Below the pieces are notes generated by a model, which saw only the letters and a list, made by a program, of their open reading frames with translations, searched no databases and had not been told where the DNA came from. The translations under genes and the position numbers were made by a program. Below, piece by piece: positions 35,996 to 44,560 of a DNA stretch of 64,000 nucleotides. The first letter of the stretch is position 1; each line of letters starts with the position of its first letter. The DNA comes from Candidatus Flexicrinis affinis (GTDB lineage Bacteria > Chloroflexota > Anaerolineae > Aggregatilineales > Phototrophicaceae): positions 744,001-808,000 of the forward strand of contig JADJWE010000001.1 in assembly GCA_016716525.1 (NCBI GenBank), read 5' to 3'.

Positions 35996-36880
35996 CTACT
36001 TAATCCCTGAGTGCATGAAGCTCTGGATGAACTGGCGCTGGAAGATCAGGAAGATCAACAGCAGCGGCGCCACGATGATCAACGTCGCCGCCATGATCAG
36101 GCTCCACTGCGCGCCGATGTCGGTCAACTGTGTGAAACGCAGCAAGCCCATCGTCAGCGGGCGGGCGTTGTCGCTGGTGACGACCAGCGGCCACAGCAGC
36201 GAATTCCAGTGGAAGCTCACACTGACCAGCCCGAACGCGATCAACGTCGGCCGGCTCGGCGGCAGATAGACGTGCCAGAGCAGGTGATACCAGCGGCACC
36301 CGTCGATTTGCCCGGCCTCGACCAGCTCGGTCGGGACTTCGAGGAATGCCTGGCGCATCAGGAACGTCCCGAACGCCGAGCCGAAGTACGGAATCGCGAT
36401 TGCCAGCGTCGTGTCGTACAGGCCCAGCTCGCGAATCGTCACGAAGTTCGGCACGAGAAGGCTGGCCGTGGGAATCATCATCTGGGCGAGAATCAAGTAG
36501 AACAGAATCTTCTTGCCCGGGAATTCGAAATGCACGAACGCAAACGCCGCAAGCGGGATCGTGACGAGCTGCACGCCGAGGGTCGTCAGCACATACTGCA
36601 GCGTGTTCTGGTAGTACGATCCGGTCAGTCGGCCGTCTTCGATTCGCGGGAAGAACGGGGCCAGTTCGTTGACGATCTGATAGCTCTCGGTGGTTAGGTA
36701 CTGGCCGAACCAGATGTCGCCGCGCCCGAGCGCGTCGTTTCGCGGCCGCAGAGATACGACGATCGCCCACAGCACCGGGATCGCCCACATGATGCACAGC
36801 GCGACCGTCAGCCCATTGACGAACCACTTTGAATAGCTGCGCGGTTTGGCCGGTCGAGCGCTCACGGTGGCAATGCTCAT
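35996..36880 (-). CDS. Sugar ABC transporter permease, MalG family
   Basis: This is a 294-residue permease. The ATG at 36880 overlaps the stop of the upstream MalF gene by 4 bp (ATGA), which fixes the start although the frame stays open for another 96 codons. The EAA loop LVEAGQIDGCRWYHLLWHVYLPPSRP is near residue 185, and the ending QSFMHSGIK matches MalG proteins. It is the last gene of the third sugar-importer operon. Confidence 0.94.
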   Translation of the reverse strand: MSIATVSARPAKPRSYSKWFVNGLTVALCIMWAIPVLWAIVVSLRPRNDALGRGDIWFGQYLTTESYQIVNELAPFFPRIEDGRLTGSYYQNTLQYVLTTLGVQLVTIPLAAFAFVHFEFPGKKILFYLILAQMMIPTASLLVPNFVTIRELGLYDTTLAIAIPYFGSAFGTFLMRQAFLEVPTELVEAGQIDGCRWYHLLWHVYLPPSRPTLIAFGLVSVSFHWNSLLWPLVVTSDNARPLTMGLLRFTQLTDIGAQWSLIMAATLIIVAPLLLIFLIFQRQFIQSFMHSGIK

Positions 36881-37863
36881 GCGCGTGCCTCGGTCGAACG
36901 TTCGGAGAGGAAGAAGTTGCTCAGCGTGAATACGAGCAGCAGCAGGATCATGACGACGGTCAGCGCGTTGGCGAACCCGTAGTTTTGCAGGATGAACCGC
37001 TGTTTGTAGATCTCGTACAGCAGCAGGTCGGCCTCTCCGGAGACGAGCTGATACGTCAACACCAGCGCGTGGTCGATGTTCTGAAACGCGCTGATGACTG
37101 CCACCACGCTGACGAACAGAGTCGTGCGGCGCAGCAGCGGCAGGGTGATTCGCACCGTCTTGACCCACCAGCTTGCGCCGTCGAGGTCCGCCGCTTCGTA
37201 AATCTCTGCCGGCAGGTTCTGCATGCCCGCCAAGTAGAAGATCATCAGGTAGCCCGCGTCCTTCCAGATCGCCACGATTATCAACGATCCGAGCGCAAGG
37301 TCCTTGTTGATGACCCAGTTCTGCGGGCCGGAGTAGCCAAACACTTGCAGCGCGCTGTTAAACAGGCCGTAGTCGGGTGTGAAGAAGAACAGCCAGATCG
37401 TCGCGGCACTGACCATCGGCAGCATGGTCGGGTAGAACAGCGCGACACGCGCCAACCCGATCCATTTCGCGGCGCGGTTGACCATCATCGCAAACAGGAA
37501 CGCGAGCGCCATACTGGCCGACACCGTGACTACGGCGTATAGAAGCGTATTGCCCAACACGCGGAAGAAGATCGCACCCTCGTCGGTCGAGGGGTCGAAC
37601 ATGGCACGGAAGTACGCAAGCCCGACATCATGCGGGCCGCGTATGCTTCGACTCTCTACCTCAATGCCCGGCAGGTTGAGATCAGTTTCGCGCGCCCGGT
37701 CAGGGCGGCTGGGGTGGTAGTAGACCTGACTGCTGCGGATGACCTGAAACGTCGGGTAGATCGTGAACAACACGACGAACACCAGCGTCGGCAGAATCAG
37801 TAGATACGGCAGCGGACTCACCCGCTTGCCACGCCAGCGCGGGGTCCATTGGTGTGCAGCCAT
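36877..37863 (-). CDS. Sugar ABC transporter permease, MalF family
   Basis: This 328-residue permease starts with PLPYLLILPTLVFVVLFTIYPTFQ and shows a periplasmic insert (about residues 45-75) before helix 2. The EAA loop IYEAADLDGASWWVKTVRITLPLLRR is near residue 220. It lies 83 bp after the binding-protein gene, with a hairpin in between, and is translationally coupled to the MalG gene. Confidence 0.94.
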   Translation of the reverse strand: MAAHQWTPRWRGKRVSPLPYLLILPTLVFVVLFTIYPTFQVIRSSQVYYHPSRPDRARETDLNLPGIEVESRSIRGPHDVGLAYFRAMFDPSTDEGAIFFRVLGNTLLYAVVTVSASMALAFLFAMMVNRAAKWIGLARVALFYPTMLPMVSAATIWLFFFTPDYGLFNSALQVFGYSGPQNWVINKDLALGSLIIVAIWKDAGYLMIFYLAGMQNLPAEIYEAADLDGASWWVKTVRITLPLLRRTTLFVSVVAVISAFQNIDHALVLTYQLVSGEADLLLYEIYKQRFILQNYGFANALTVVMILLLLVFTLSNFFLSERSTEARA

Positions 37864-37910
37864 CAGGTCACCGTTTCGTCGCGATGCGGAGGACGACCGA
37901 GGAAACGTGA

Positions 37911-37939
37911 CGGGCAGGGGGTGTACTGCCCCCTGCCCG
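37911..37939 (-). terminator. GC-rich hairpin between binding-protein and permease genes
   Basis: A perfect 11-bp stem (CGGGCAGGGGG at 37911-37921, complement at 37929-37939) has a 7-nt loop and lies 7 bp after the binding-protein stop on the minus strand. There is no U-tract. Confidence 0.65.
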
Positions 37940-37946
37940 AATCAGG

Positions 37947-39221
37947 TTACTTGAAGATCGCGAGGATCGAGTCGGCGCCTTCTTGTGCAGTCGCCATGGC
38001 ATCGGCCGGAGCGACTTCACCGTTCAGGACGGCGAGGATTTGCGTGTGCAGCAGAGTGCGGACGTCATTGAGCGACTGGACCGAAAATTCACGCACGGCC
38101 GAATCCAGCATCGAACGGGCTTCGTCGACCTGCGGGTTGGCCGCGGCATATTCCGTCCACGCGTCAAGCTCGAAGCCGCTGTCGCGCGTGTTGTAGTAGC
38201 CGGTCTGGATGCTCCAATCGACAGTTTGCTCGGGAGCGGTCAGCCACTGCACGAAGTCCCACGCCGCCTGCGCGGTCGCGTCATCGATGCCGGCCACAAG
38301 GTACATGTTGCCGCCGCCGGTAACGGTGAATGCGCCGCCATCTTTGCCCGGCACGCCGCTCACGCCAACGGTGAAGTCAGCGTTACTGAGGATGCTGCGC
38401 AGCGAGCCGCTGCTGTGCACGATCATTGCCGTCGAGCCATCGGCGAACAGACCGGGCGCGTCGCCCCAGTTATCCTGCACGCCGTCGGGGGTGGCGCCGT
38501 AGGCTTGATACAGGTCGATCCAGTATTGCAATGCGCTGATGACGCCTTCGTTATCGAAGAACACCTCGACATCGCTCTCCGACACGATGTTCTGGCCTGC
38601 GCCCGCGGCGAACGGCTGGAAGACCCAATACGGCCAACTGTTCGGGATCAGGATGCCCTCGCGGGCATCGGTGGTGAGCGCCTGCGCCGCAGAGGCGAGT
38701 TCTTCCCAGTTTGCCGGGACGCTCAATCCTGCCTCGGCGAGCAAGTCGGCGTTGTAGTACAGCAGCACGGTCGACCGCTGGAAAGGCAGACCGTAGAGTT
38801 CGCCGGTGCCGTCGCCGTCATAGTCGTAGTAGCTGTTGGTTAGCCACGTCGGCGTGAAGTCGGCGAGGTACTCCTCGGACGCAAATGCGTCCCACGACTG
38901 GATAGCTTCGGCGTTGACGAGGTCGTAGATGTCGGTGGCCAGCATGATCGCGAGGGCCGGCAGATCGCCGCCACCTTCCTTGACGGTTAGCAAACGGTTC
39001 TTGACGTCCGCGTAGCCGCCTTCGAACGACCATTGGATGTCGACACCGGGATTGTCCGCTTCATACGCTGCGGCGTATCCATCGAGGATCTGCGTTACCG
39101 GGCTATCGACGGCGATGGGGAAGAAGATTTGCACGACTGTAGCGTCCTGCGCCTGCACCGCCCCAAGGGGAACGACCAGCGCAAAGACGAGCATAGCGAT
39201 GAGTAGCATCCGATTCTTCAT
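37947..39221 (-). CDS. Sugar ABC transporter substrate-binding protein, family 1
   Basis: This 424-residue exported protein has a signal peptide ending at AVQAQ and no lipobox. Family-1 segments include YAAAYEADNPGVDIQWSFEG, LPFQRSTVLLYYNADLLAEAGL (glycerol-3-phosphate/oligosaccharide binder type) and AAWDFVQWLTAPEQTVDW. UgpB-like proteins share the last two, so sn-glycerol-3-phosphate or an oligosaccharide are both possible ligands. The ATG at 39221 has GGAGG about 10 bp upstream; the longer frame to 39275 is unsupported. It heads a three-gene operon with the two permeases. Confidence 0.92.
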   Translation of the reverse strand: MKNRMLLIAMLVFALVVPLGAVQAQDATVVQIFFPIAVDSPVTQILDGYAAAYEADNPGVDIQWSFEGGYADVKNRLLTVKEGGGDLPALAIMLATDIYDLVNAEAIQSWDAFASEEYLADFTPTWLTNSYYDYDGDGTGELYGLPFQRSTVLLYYNADLLAEAGLSVPANWEELASAAQALTTDAREGILIPNSWPYWVFQPFAAGAGQNIVSESDVEVFFDNEGVISALQYWIDLYQAYGATPDGVQDNWGDAPGLFADGSTAMIVHSSGSLRSILSNADFTVGVSGVPGKDGGAFTVTGGGNMYLVAGIDDATAQAAWDFVQWLTAPEQTVDWSIQTGYYNTRDSGFELDAWTEYAAANPQVDEARSMLDSAVREFSVQSLNDVRTLLHTQILAVLNGEVAPADAMATAQEGADSILAIFK

Positions 39222-39282
39222 GTCGAAACATCCTCCAAGGAATTGGCCGACATTCCACAAACTGCCCCGGTGCACAGCGCAG

Positions 39283-39288
39283 ATTATA
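39283..39288 (-). promoter_or_regulatory. Candidate -10 box for the third sugar-importer operon
   Basis: A perfect TATAAT on the minus strand lies 62 bp before the binding-protein start. No convincing -35 box is found at 16-18 bp, so an activator or an extended element may be involved. Confidence 0.35.
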
Positions 39289-39358
39289 GACCCCGGACCT
39301 ATGCTCGGCTACTAACTTGAGGAGACCGAACACAACGTTGGACTTGGCCTCAATAACA

Positions 39359-39389
39359 GAACCGCCGGACCCATAAGGCCCGGCGGTTC
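39359..39389 (-). terminator. Terminator of pdxS
   Basis: A perfect 10-bp stem (GAACCGCCGG at 39359-39368, complement at 39380-39389) has an 11-nt loop. On the minus strand it is followed by TGTTATTG. It lies 30 bp after the pdxS stop. Confidence 0.65.
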
Positions 39390-39418
39390 ACGCATTAACG
39401 TCTAGTGGTGCGGAAGCG

Positions 39419-40330
39419 TTACCAGCCGCGCTGGGCGATCTTCTGCTGCTCGGTCATCGAATTGACGCTGATGCCGACCATCGCCTCGCCGAGGTTCCGG
39501 CTGACCTTCGCCAACACGTCCGGGTTGTTGAAGTGAGTGACCGCCTCGACGATCGCCTTGGCGCGCTTGGCCGGGTCGCCGCTCTTGAATATGCCGCTGC
39601 CGACGAACACGCCGTCGACACCAAGCTGCATCATCAGTGCGGCGTCTGCAGGCGTCGCCACGCCGCCGGCGGCGAAGTTGACGACCGGCAGGCGGCCGAG
39701 TTCGGCCGTCTCCTTAACCAGCGCGTACGGCGCTTGGATATTCTTGGCGAACGTGAACATCTCATCCTCGTCCAACGAGGTCAGGCGGCGGATTTCGCCG
39801 AGCATCGTGCGCGCATGGCGCACCGCTTCCACGACATCGCCGGTGCCGGCCTCGCCCTTGGTGCGGATCATTGCCGCGCCTTCAGCGATACGGCGCAGCG
39901 CCTCGCCCAAATTGCGCGCCCCGCAGACGAACGGGATCTTGAACTTGTGCTTGTTGATGTGGTGCTCCTCGTCGGCGGGGGTGAGCACTTCGCTCTCGTC
40001 GACATAGTCGATGCCGATCGCTTCGAGGATCTGCGCTTCGACGAAATGGCCGATGCGCGCCTTCGCCATCACGGGGATCGTGACGGCCTTCATGATGCCT
40101 TCGATCATGTCAGGGTCGCTCATGCGCGCGACGCCACCGTGCGCACGGATGTCCGCCGGGATGCGCTCGAGCGCCATGACGGCGACCGCGCCCGCGTCTT
40201 CCGCGACCTTGGCCTGTTCAGGGGTGACGACGTCCATGATGACGCCGCCCTTTAGCATCTGCGCCAGCCCGCGCTTGACCGTCTCGGTGCCGGTCTCTCC
40301 GGTATTGTGCCCGTTGGTGTGTGTAGACAT
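39419..40330 (-). CDS. pdxS: Pyridoxal 5'-phosphate synthase subunit PdxS
   Basis: This 303-residue lyase builds pyridoxal phosphate from ribose-5-phosphate, glyceraldehyde-3-phosphate and ammonia. Asp33, Lys90 and Lys158 align with the Bacillus residues Asp24, Lys81 and Lys149, including the IRTKGEAGTGD loop. The N-terminal extension of about 9 residues is Thr/Gly-rich. The ATG at 40330 is preferred to one three codons earlier. Its partner glutaminase PdxT is not next to it on either side. It is monocistronic and diverges from the YfhO-flippase gene. Confidence 0.96.
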   Translation of the reverse strand: MSTHTNGHNTGETGTETVKRGLAQMLKGGVIMDVVTPEQAKVAEDAGAVAVMALERIPADIRAHGGVARMSDPDMIEGIMKAVTIPVMAKARIGHFVEAQILEAIGIDYVDESEVLTPADEEHHINKHKFKIPFVCGARNLGEALRRIAEGAAMIRTKGEAGTGDVVEAVRHARTMLGEIRRLTSLDEDEMFTFAKNIQAPYALVKETAELGRLPVVNFAAGGVATPADAALMMQLGVDGVFVGSGIFKSGDPAKRAKAIVEAVTHFNNPDVLAKVSRNLGEAMVGISVNSMTEQQKIAQRGW

Positions 40331-40576
40331 TCTTCGCAACCTGTGTACTCTCTCGGTCCTTCCACCCTAGGCTACGAAACCATGCGGTTCAACTGTATGT
40401 CCACGTATTACCAATGCCACCGGTTTTCGCTGAGAGTTGTTTGAAAGTCGATGGTTGACAGATGGCGACGAACGGATAGCGCGTCGTTGCAGCGGCCATC
40501 GACAAAGTTGCACTATGGATCGACGCCGGCACGATGTACTCTTGCGGCGTTCGACGCTCTACGCCAAGGATCTTCC

Positions 40577-43500
40577 ATGCGACGCGATCTGCCGATCATC
40601 GCGCTGCTGTTCTTTCTGCCGCTGATCCTGTTCTGGCCGCAAACAGGCGGTGGGATGACGCTGCTGCCTGCCGAAAATCTGTATCAGTGGGAGCCGTTCT
40701 ACACTTACCGGGACGAGGCTGGCGCGCCCGATTTACCGCACAACCACCTGCTGAGCGACCTCGTGCTGCAGAACATGCAGTGGAAGACCTTCACGCGCGA
40801 GCAGTTCGCTGACGGCGAAATCCCGTTGTGGAACCCCTATCAGTTCGCTGGAGTTCCGTTTCTCGCTGCCGGTCAGCAGCAGGTGTTGTATCCGCTCGGC
40901 GTGCTCTACCTGATCCTCCCGCTGGCGGCCGCGTACGGCTGGTTTACCGTCATCCATTTGTGGCTGGCGGGCGTGTTCATGTTCTGGTTTGTCCGCGCGT
41001 TGGGGACGAGCCGATTTGCCGCTGTGCTCGCGGCGATCACGTATCAATTGTGCGCGATGCTGGTGACGAGCGCCGTGTTTCCGATGATTATCGGCGCGGC
41101 GATCTGGCTGCCGTTGATCCTGCTGGCCGTCGAGTACATCATCCGGGGCAGGACACTGGCGGGCCGGACGGCTTCGCCGCTGTGGGCCGCTGTAGGCGCG
41201 CTGGCGGTCGGGTGCAGCGTCCTCAGCGGGCACGCCGAGTTGACGATTTACACCCTGTTGATCGCCGGTTATTTTGCCGGAGCGCGCTTGCTGGGGCTGC
41301 TGCTGACACGTCAACCTTCCCGGCCAATTCTCGGCAAGGCGGGATGGCTGCTCGGCATGGTCGCGGTCGGCTTGTTGCTGAGCGCGGTACAGCTTGTGCC
41401 GCTGGTCGAGTTCGTGCAAACCAACTGGCGGGCGGAACGCAGCAGCTTCGAGCAGGTGTTGAGCTATGCCCATCCCGCGCGCGATCTGATTCAGTTCATC
41501 CTGCCGAACTTCTACGGAAGTCCGGCACACCACGCGTACTTTGACTTGTTCGGCGGAGAATGGCAGCCTGCGCTGACCCAACCCGATGGTCTGCGAGTCA
41601 TCGACTGGGGGATCAAGAACTACGTTGAGAGCGCGCTCTACCTCGGGATCCTGCCGTTAGCCGTCGCGGCGTTCGCGCTGCTTGCGCCGCGGCAATCTGA
41701 GCGCCCGCCGTACCGGCTGATCTTCGTGGTGCTGGGCGCGGCCAGCCTGACCTTCATGTTCGGGCTGCCCACGTATGCCGCGGTGTACGCTCTGCCGGGG
41801 ATCAACCAACTCAATACGCCGTTTCGCTGGATCTACGGGCTGACGGTCGCTGTCGCGATATTGGCCGCGCTGGGTGCCGATGCCGTCGCCAAGAACCGTG
41901 CGCTCGCCCGCTACTTTGGCTGGGCGTTGATCGGCACAGGCGGGACGATGACCGTAGGGCTGATCGCCGCGCGCGTCACGTTCGATCTGTGGGCGCCAGT
42001 CCTCGAACCCATCATCATGGGCATGGAGAAAGCCAGCGGCGCGTTCAGCGACATGGCGATGTTCTTCAGCTACCAAGCACCCAATGTGTTGATCCTCGCA
42101 GCGGCGACGGCTGGCAGCGGATGGGTCCTGCTGCGCCTGTTCGGCGACATTGACCGCGTGCGACCGGTTACCGTCGGCGCAATTGCACTGCTGGCGGCTG
42201 ACCTGATGCTGGCGTCGTGGGGCTTCAACGCGGCCAGCGATCCGGCGCTGCTAGAGTACCGTCCGCCCGCGCTGCAGGTCCTGATTGAACAAGGCAACGA
42301 CGGACGATATCTAGTGCTCAACCGCGACGGCCAGCGCGACATTCTGCAAGCCAACATGACGCTCCGCGACAGACTCGGTGACGTGCGCGGTTACGACAGC
42401 ATCATATCGTCGCAGTTTGTTGCGTACATGCGTGAGGCGTACCCGCAATCTCAGCTCGACTTCAACCGAATCTCCGCGCTGTACGGATGGATGGACGTTC
42501 CCGCAGTTCTCGGCAGCGCGCGCTTCCAACTGCTCGGCGTGCGTCACATCGTGACACATCTCGACACCGAGCTTGATGTCGCAGGATGGGTGGAGGTCTA
42601 CAGCGACCGCGCGGTGCGGATCTACGAAAACGAGCAGGTGCTGCCTTTGGCGGCTGTACTGCCGCCAGACGTAGTAGCGAGGCCCCTCGACCAGCCACTT
42701 GAGCCGGCGATGTTCATCGACAATGCGGCGCAGCTCGTCTCCGATACCGGCCGCGAGCGCGTATACACAATCAATCCCACGGGTGAATCGATACTGTTCG
42801 TCAGCGAGACGTACGCACCGGGCTGGAAGGCGTTTGTGCGCGCTGCCGGCGCCCCGGAGACCGACGAACGGGAAGTGCCGGTTGAGCGCGTGTTCGAGAA
42901 CTTCATCGGCGTCGCGTTGAACGATCAATCGCCGGTCGACGTGCGCCTGATCTACAGCCCGTCGAGTTTCCAGATCGGGGCATTCGGATCGGTGATTGGC
43001 GTGGCGCTTACCGTGCTGATGGGCGGAGTCTGGGCGTGGCGTGCGCTGTTCGACCGCCGCCCCGACGCCGGTGGCACACGCCTGATGCGCAACACCGTCG
43101 CGCCGATCATGCTGAACTTGTTCAACCGCGGGATCGACTTCGCGTTTGCGTCCGTGATGTTCCGCATCCTTGGCCCCGAGCGCGCGGGCGAGTACTACTA
43201 CGCGATCGTCATCTTCGGCTGGTTCGACATCTTCACCAACTTCGGCCTCGATGTGTACCTGATCCGCGAGGCGGGCCGACTGCGTGAACAAGCCGCGGCG
43301 CTGTTCTCCGGCACGACCCTGTTCCGGCTGATCCTCGCTGGCGCGGCGATTCCTTTACTGCTGGCGTTTCTGCTGATTCGTCAGGCGCTGGCCGACCCTC
43401 TGAGCGGCGCCGTTCTGCTGACGATTGCGTTGTTCTATGTCGGTCTGATTCCCGGCAGCTTCAGCAAGGGGCTCACCTCGCTCTACTATGCGTTCGACCG

Positions 43501-44545
43501 CGCCGAATACCCGGCCATGGTGACATCGCTCACGACCATCAGCAAAGTGACCGGCGGAGTCATCGCGCTCATGCTGGGCTGGGGAATTGTCGGGCTGGCG
43601 GCCGTGAGCATCGTCACCAATGTCATCACGTTGGGCGTGCTGCTGTGGGGCGCGCGCGACATCCTGCGGACGACGCGTGGCGCCAAGCCGAACCTGACCG
43701 CCGTTCGCTCGATGGCCGGCCAAAGCTGGCCGCTGATGCTCAATCACTTCCTCGCCACCGTGTTCTTCCAGATCGACATCGTCATCCTCGAAGCGATGAA
43801 GGGCGAGCGGGTCGTCGGGCTGTACCGAGTGGCGTATTCATGGCTGCTGGCGATCAACGTCGTGCCGGCGTTCTACACACAGGCGCTGATGGCGACGATG
43901 AGCCGGCAGGCCGCCGATGACCGCGCCGCACTCCGTACTACGTACCGCATGAGCATCAAGCTGCTGGTGGGGATTGCGCTGCCTCTCGCAGTGACGTTCA
44001 CCATCTTGGCCGAGCCGCTCACGTGGCTGCTCGGCGGATCGGCGTATCTCCCCGACGGGCAGATCGCCTTACAGATCATGATTTGGAGCATCCCGATCGG
44101 CTGGATGAACAGCCTGACGCAGTATGCGCTGGTCGCGCTGGACTTACAGCGCCGCGTGACGCGTGCATTTGCCGCTGCGTGTGCGTTCAACATCGTCACG
44201 AATCTGATTCTGATCCCCACATACAGCTATCAAGCCGCCGCATTTACGACGATCGCGTCGGAACTGGTGCTGTGTCTATACTTCGCGCGACTCATGCATG
44301 TCGGCGTCGGCGCTGTCGGCTGGGTCGGCATGTTGTGGAAGCTGTATGCCGCCGCCGGGACCATGCTGATGGTGACGCTGGTCGCCTCGGCGATTGCCCC
44401 GAATCTGGCTGCGGTGATGGTCGGCGGGGTGGCCTATCTCGCGGTGTTTGTGCTTCTTCGCCCGTTTGAAGCGGACGAGCTTGCGCGCCTCGGCCCGATG
44501 CTCCCCCGACGCGCCATGCGGCTTCTCGGCGGGGCAGCAGTGTAG
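40577..44545 (+). CDS. YfhO-like membrane glycosyltransferase fused to a Wzx/MATE-type flippase
   Basis: This 1322-residue polytopic protein has two parts. Residues 1 to about 820 resemble the YfhO family: a GT-C-like core of about 12 membrane helices with the early acidic loop ENLYQWEPFYTYRDEAG and NPYQFAGVPFLAAGQQQVLYP, then a soluble extracellular domain ending in helix ..GSVIGVALTVLMGGVWAW. After a short basic linker (FDRRPDAGGTRLMRN, around residue 837) a second unit of about 12-14 helices matches polysaccharide-type flippases (LFNRGIDFAFASVMFRILGPERAGEYYY). The frame is continuous. AAGGA precedes the ATG at 40577. YfhO proteins transfer a sugar from a polyprenyl phosphate outside the membrane, so the fusion could couple flipping and transfer. 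Substrates are unknown. Confidence 0.88.
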   Translation: MRRDLPIIALLFFLPLILFWPQTGGGMTLLPAENLYQWEPFYTYRDEAGAPDLPHNHLLSDLVLQNMQWKTFTREQFADGEIPLWNPYQFAGVPFLAAGQQQVLYPLGVLYLILPLAAAYGWFTVIHLWLAGVFMFWFVRALGTSRFAAVLAAITYQLCAMLVTSAVFPMIIGAAIWLPLILLAVEYIIRGRTLAGRTASPLWAAVGALAVGCSVLSGHAELTIYTLLIAGYFAGARLLGLLLTRQPSRPILGKAGWLLGMVAVGLLLSAVQLVPLVEFVQTNWRAERSSFEQVLSYAHPARDLIQFILPNFYGSPAHHAYFDLFGGEWQPALTQPDGLRVIDWGIKNYVESALYLGILPLAVAAFALLAPRQSERPPYRLIFVVLGAASLTFMFGLPTYAAVYALPGINQLNTPFRWIYGLTVAVAILAALGADAVAKNRALARYFGWALIGTGGTMTVGLIAARVTFDLWAPVLEPIIMGMEKASGAFSDMAMFFSYQAPNVLILAAATAGSGWVLLRLFGDIDRVRPVTVGAIALLAADLMLASWGFNAASDPALLEYRPPALQVLIEQGNDGRYLVLNRDGQRDILQANMTLRDRLGDVRGYDSIISSQFVAYMREAYPQSQLDFNRISALYGWMDVPAVLGSARFQLLGVRHIVTHLDTELDVAGWVEVYSDRAVRIYENEQVLPLAAVLPPDVVARPLDQPLEPAMFIDNAAQLVSDTGRERVYTINPTGESILFVSETYAPGWKAFVRAAGAPETDEREVPVERVFENFIGVALNDQSPVDVRLIYSPSSFQIGAFGSVIGVALTVLMGGVWAWRALFDRRPDAGGTRLMRNTVAPIMLNLFNRGIDFAFASVMFRILGPERAGEYYYAIVIFGWFDIFTNFGLDVYLIREAGRLREQAAALFSGTTLFRLILAGAAIPLLLAFLLIRQALADPLSGAVLLTIALFYVGLIPGSFSKGLTSLYYAFDRAEYPAMVTSLTTISKVTGGVIALMLGWGIVGLAAVSIVTNVITLGVLLWGARDILRTTRGAKPNLTAVRSMAGQSWPLMLNHFLATVFFQIDIVILEAMKGERVVGLYRVAYSWLLAINVVPAFYTQALMATMSRQAADDRAALRTTYRMSIKLLVGIALPLAVTFTILAEPLTWLLGGSAYLPDGQIALQIMIWSIPIGWMNSLTQYALVALDLQRRVTRAFAAACAFNIVTNLILIPTYSYQAAAFTTIASELVLCLYFARLMHVGVGAVGWVGMLWKLYAAAGTMLMVTLVASAIAPNLAAVMVGGVAYLAVFVLLRPFEADELARLGPMLPRRAMRLLGGAAV

Positions 44546-44560
44546 CCAACCGGAGGCCTG

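Noticed and set aside
36880..37168. N-terminal extension of the MalG-type permease by 96 codons
   Set aside because: It would run through the upstream MalF gene; the ATGA overlap at 36877-36880 fixes the true start.
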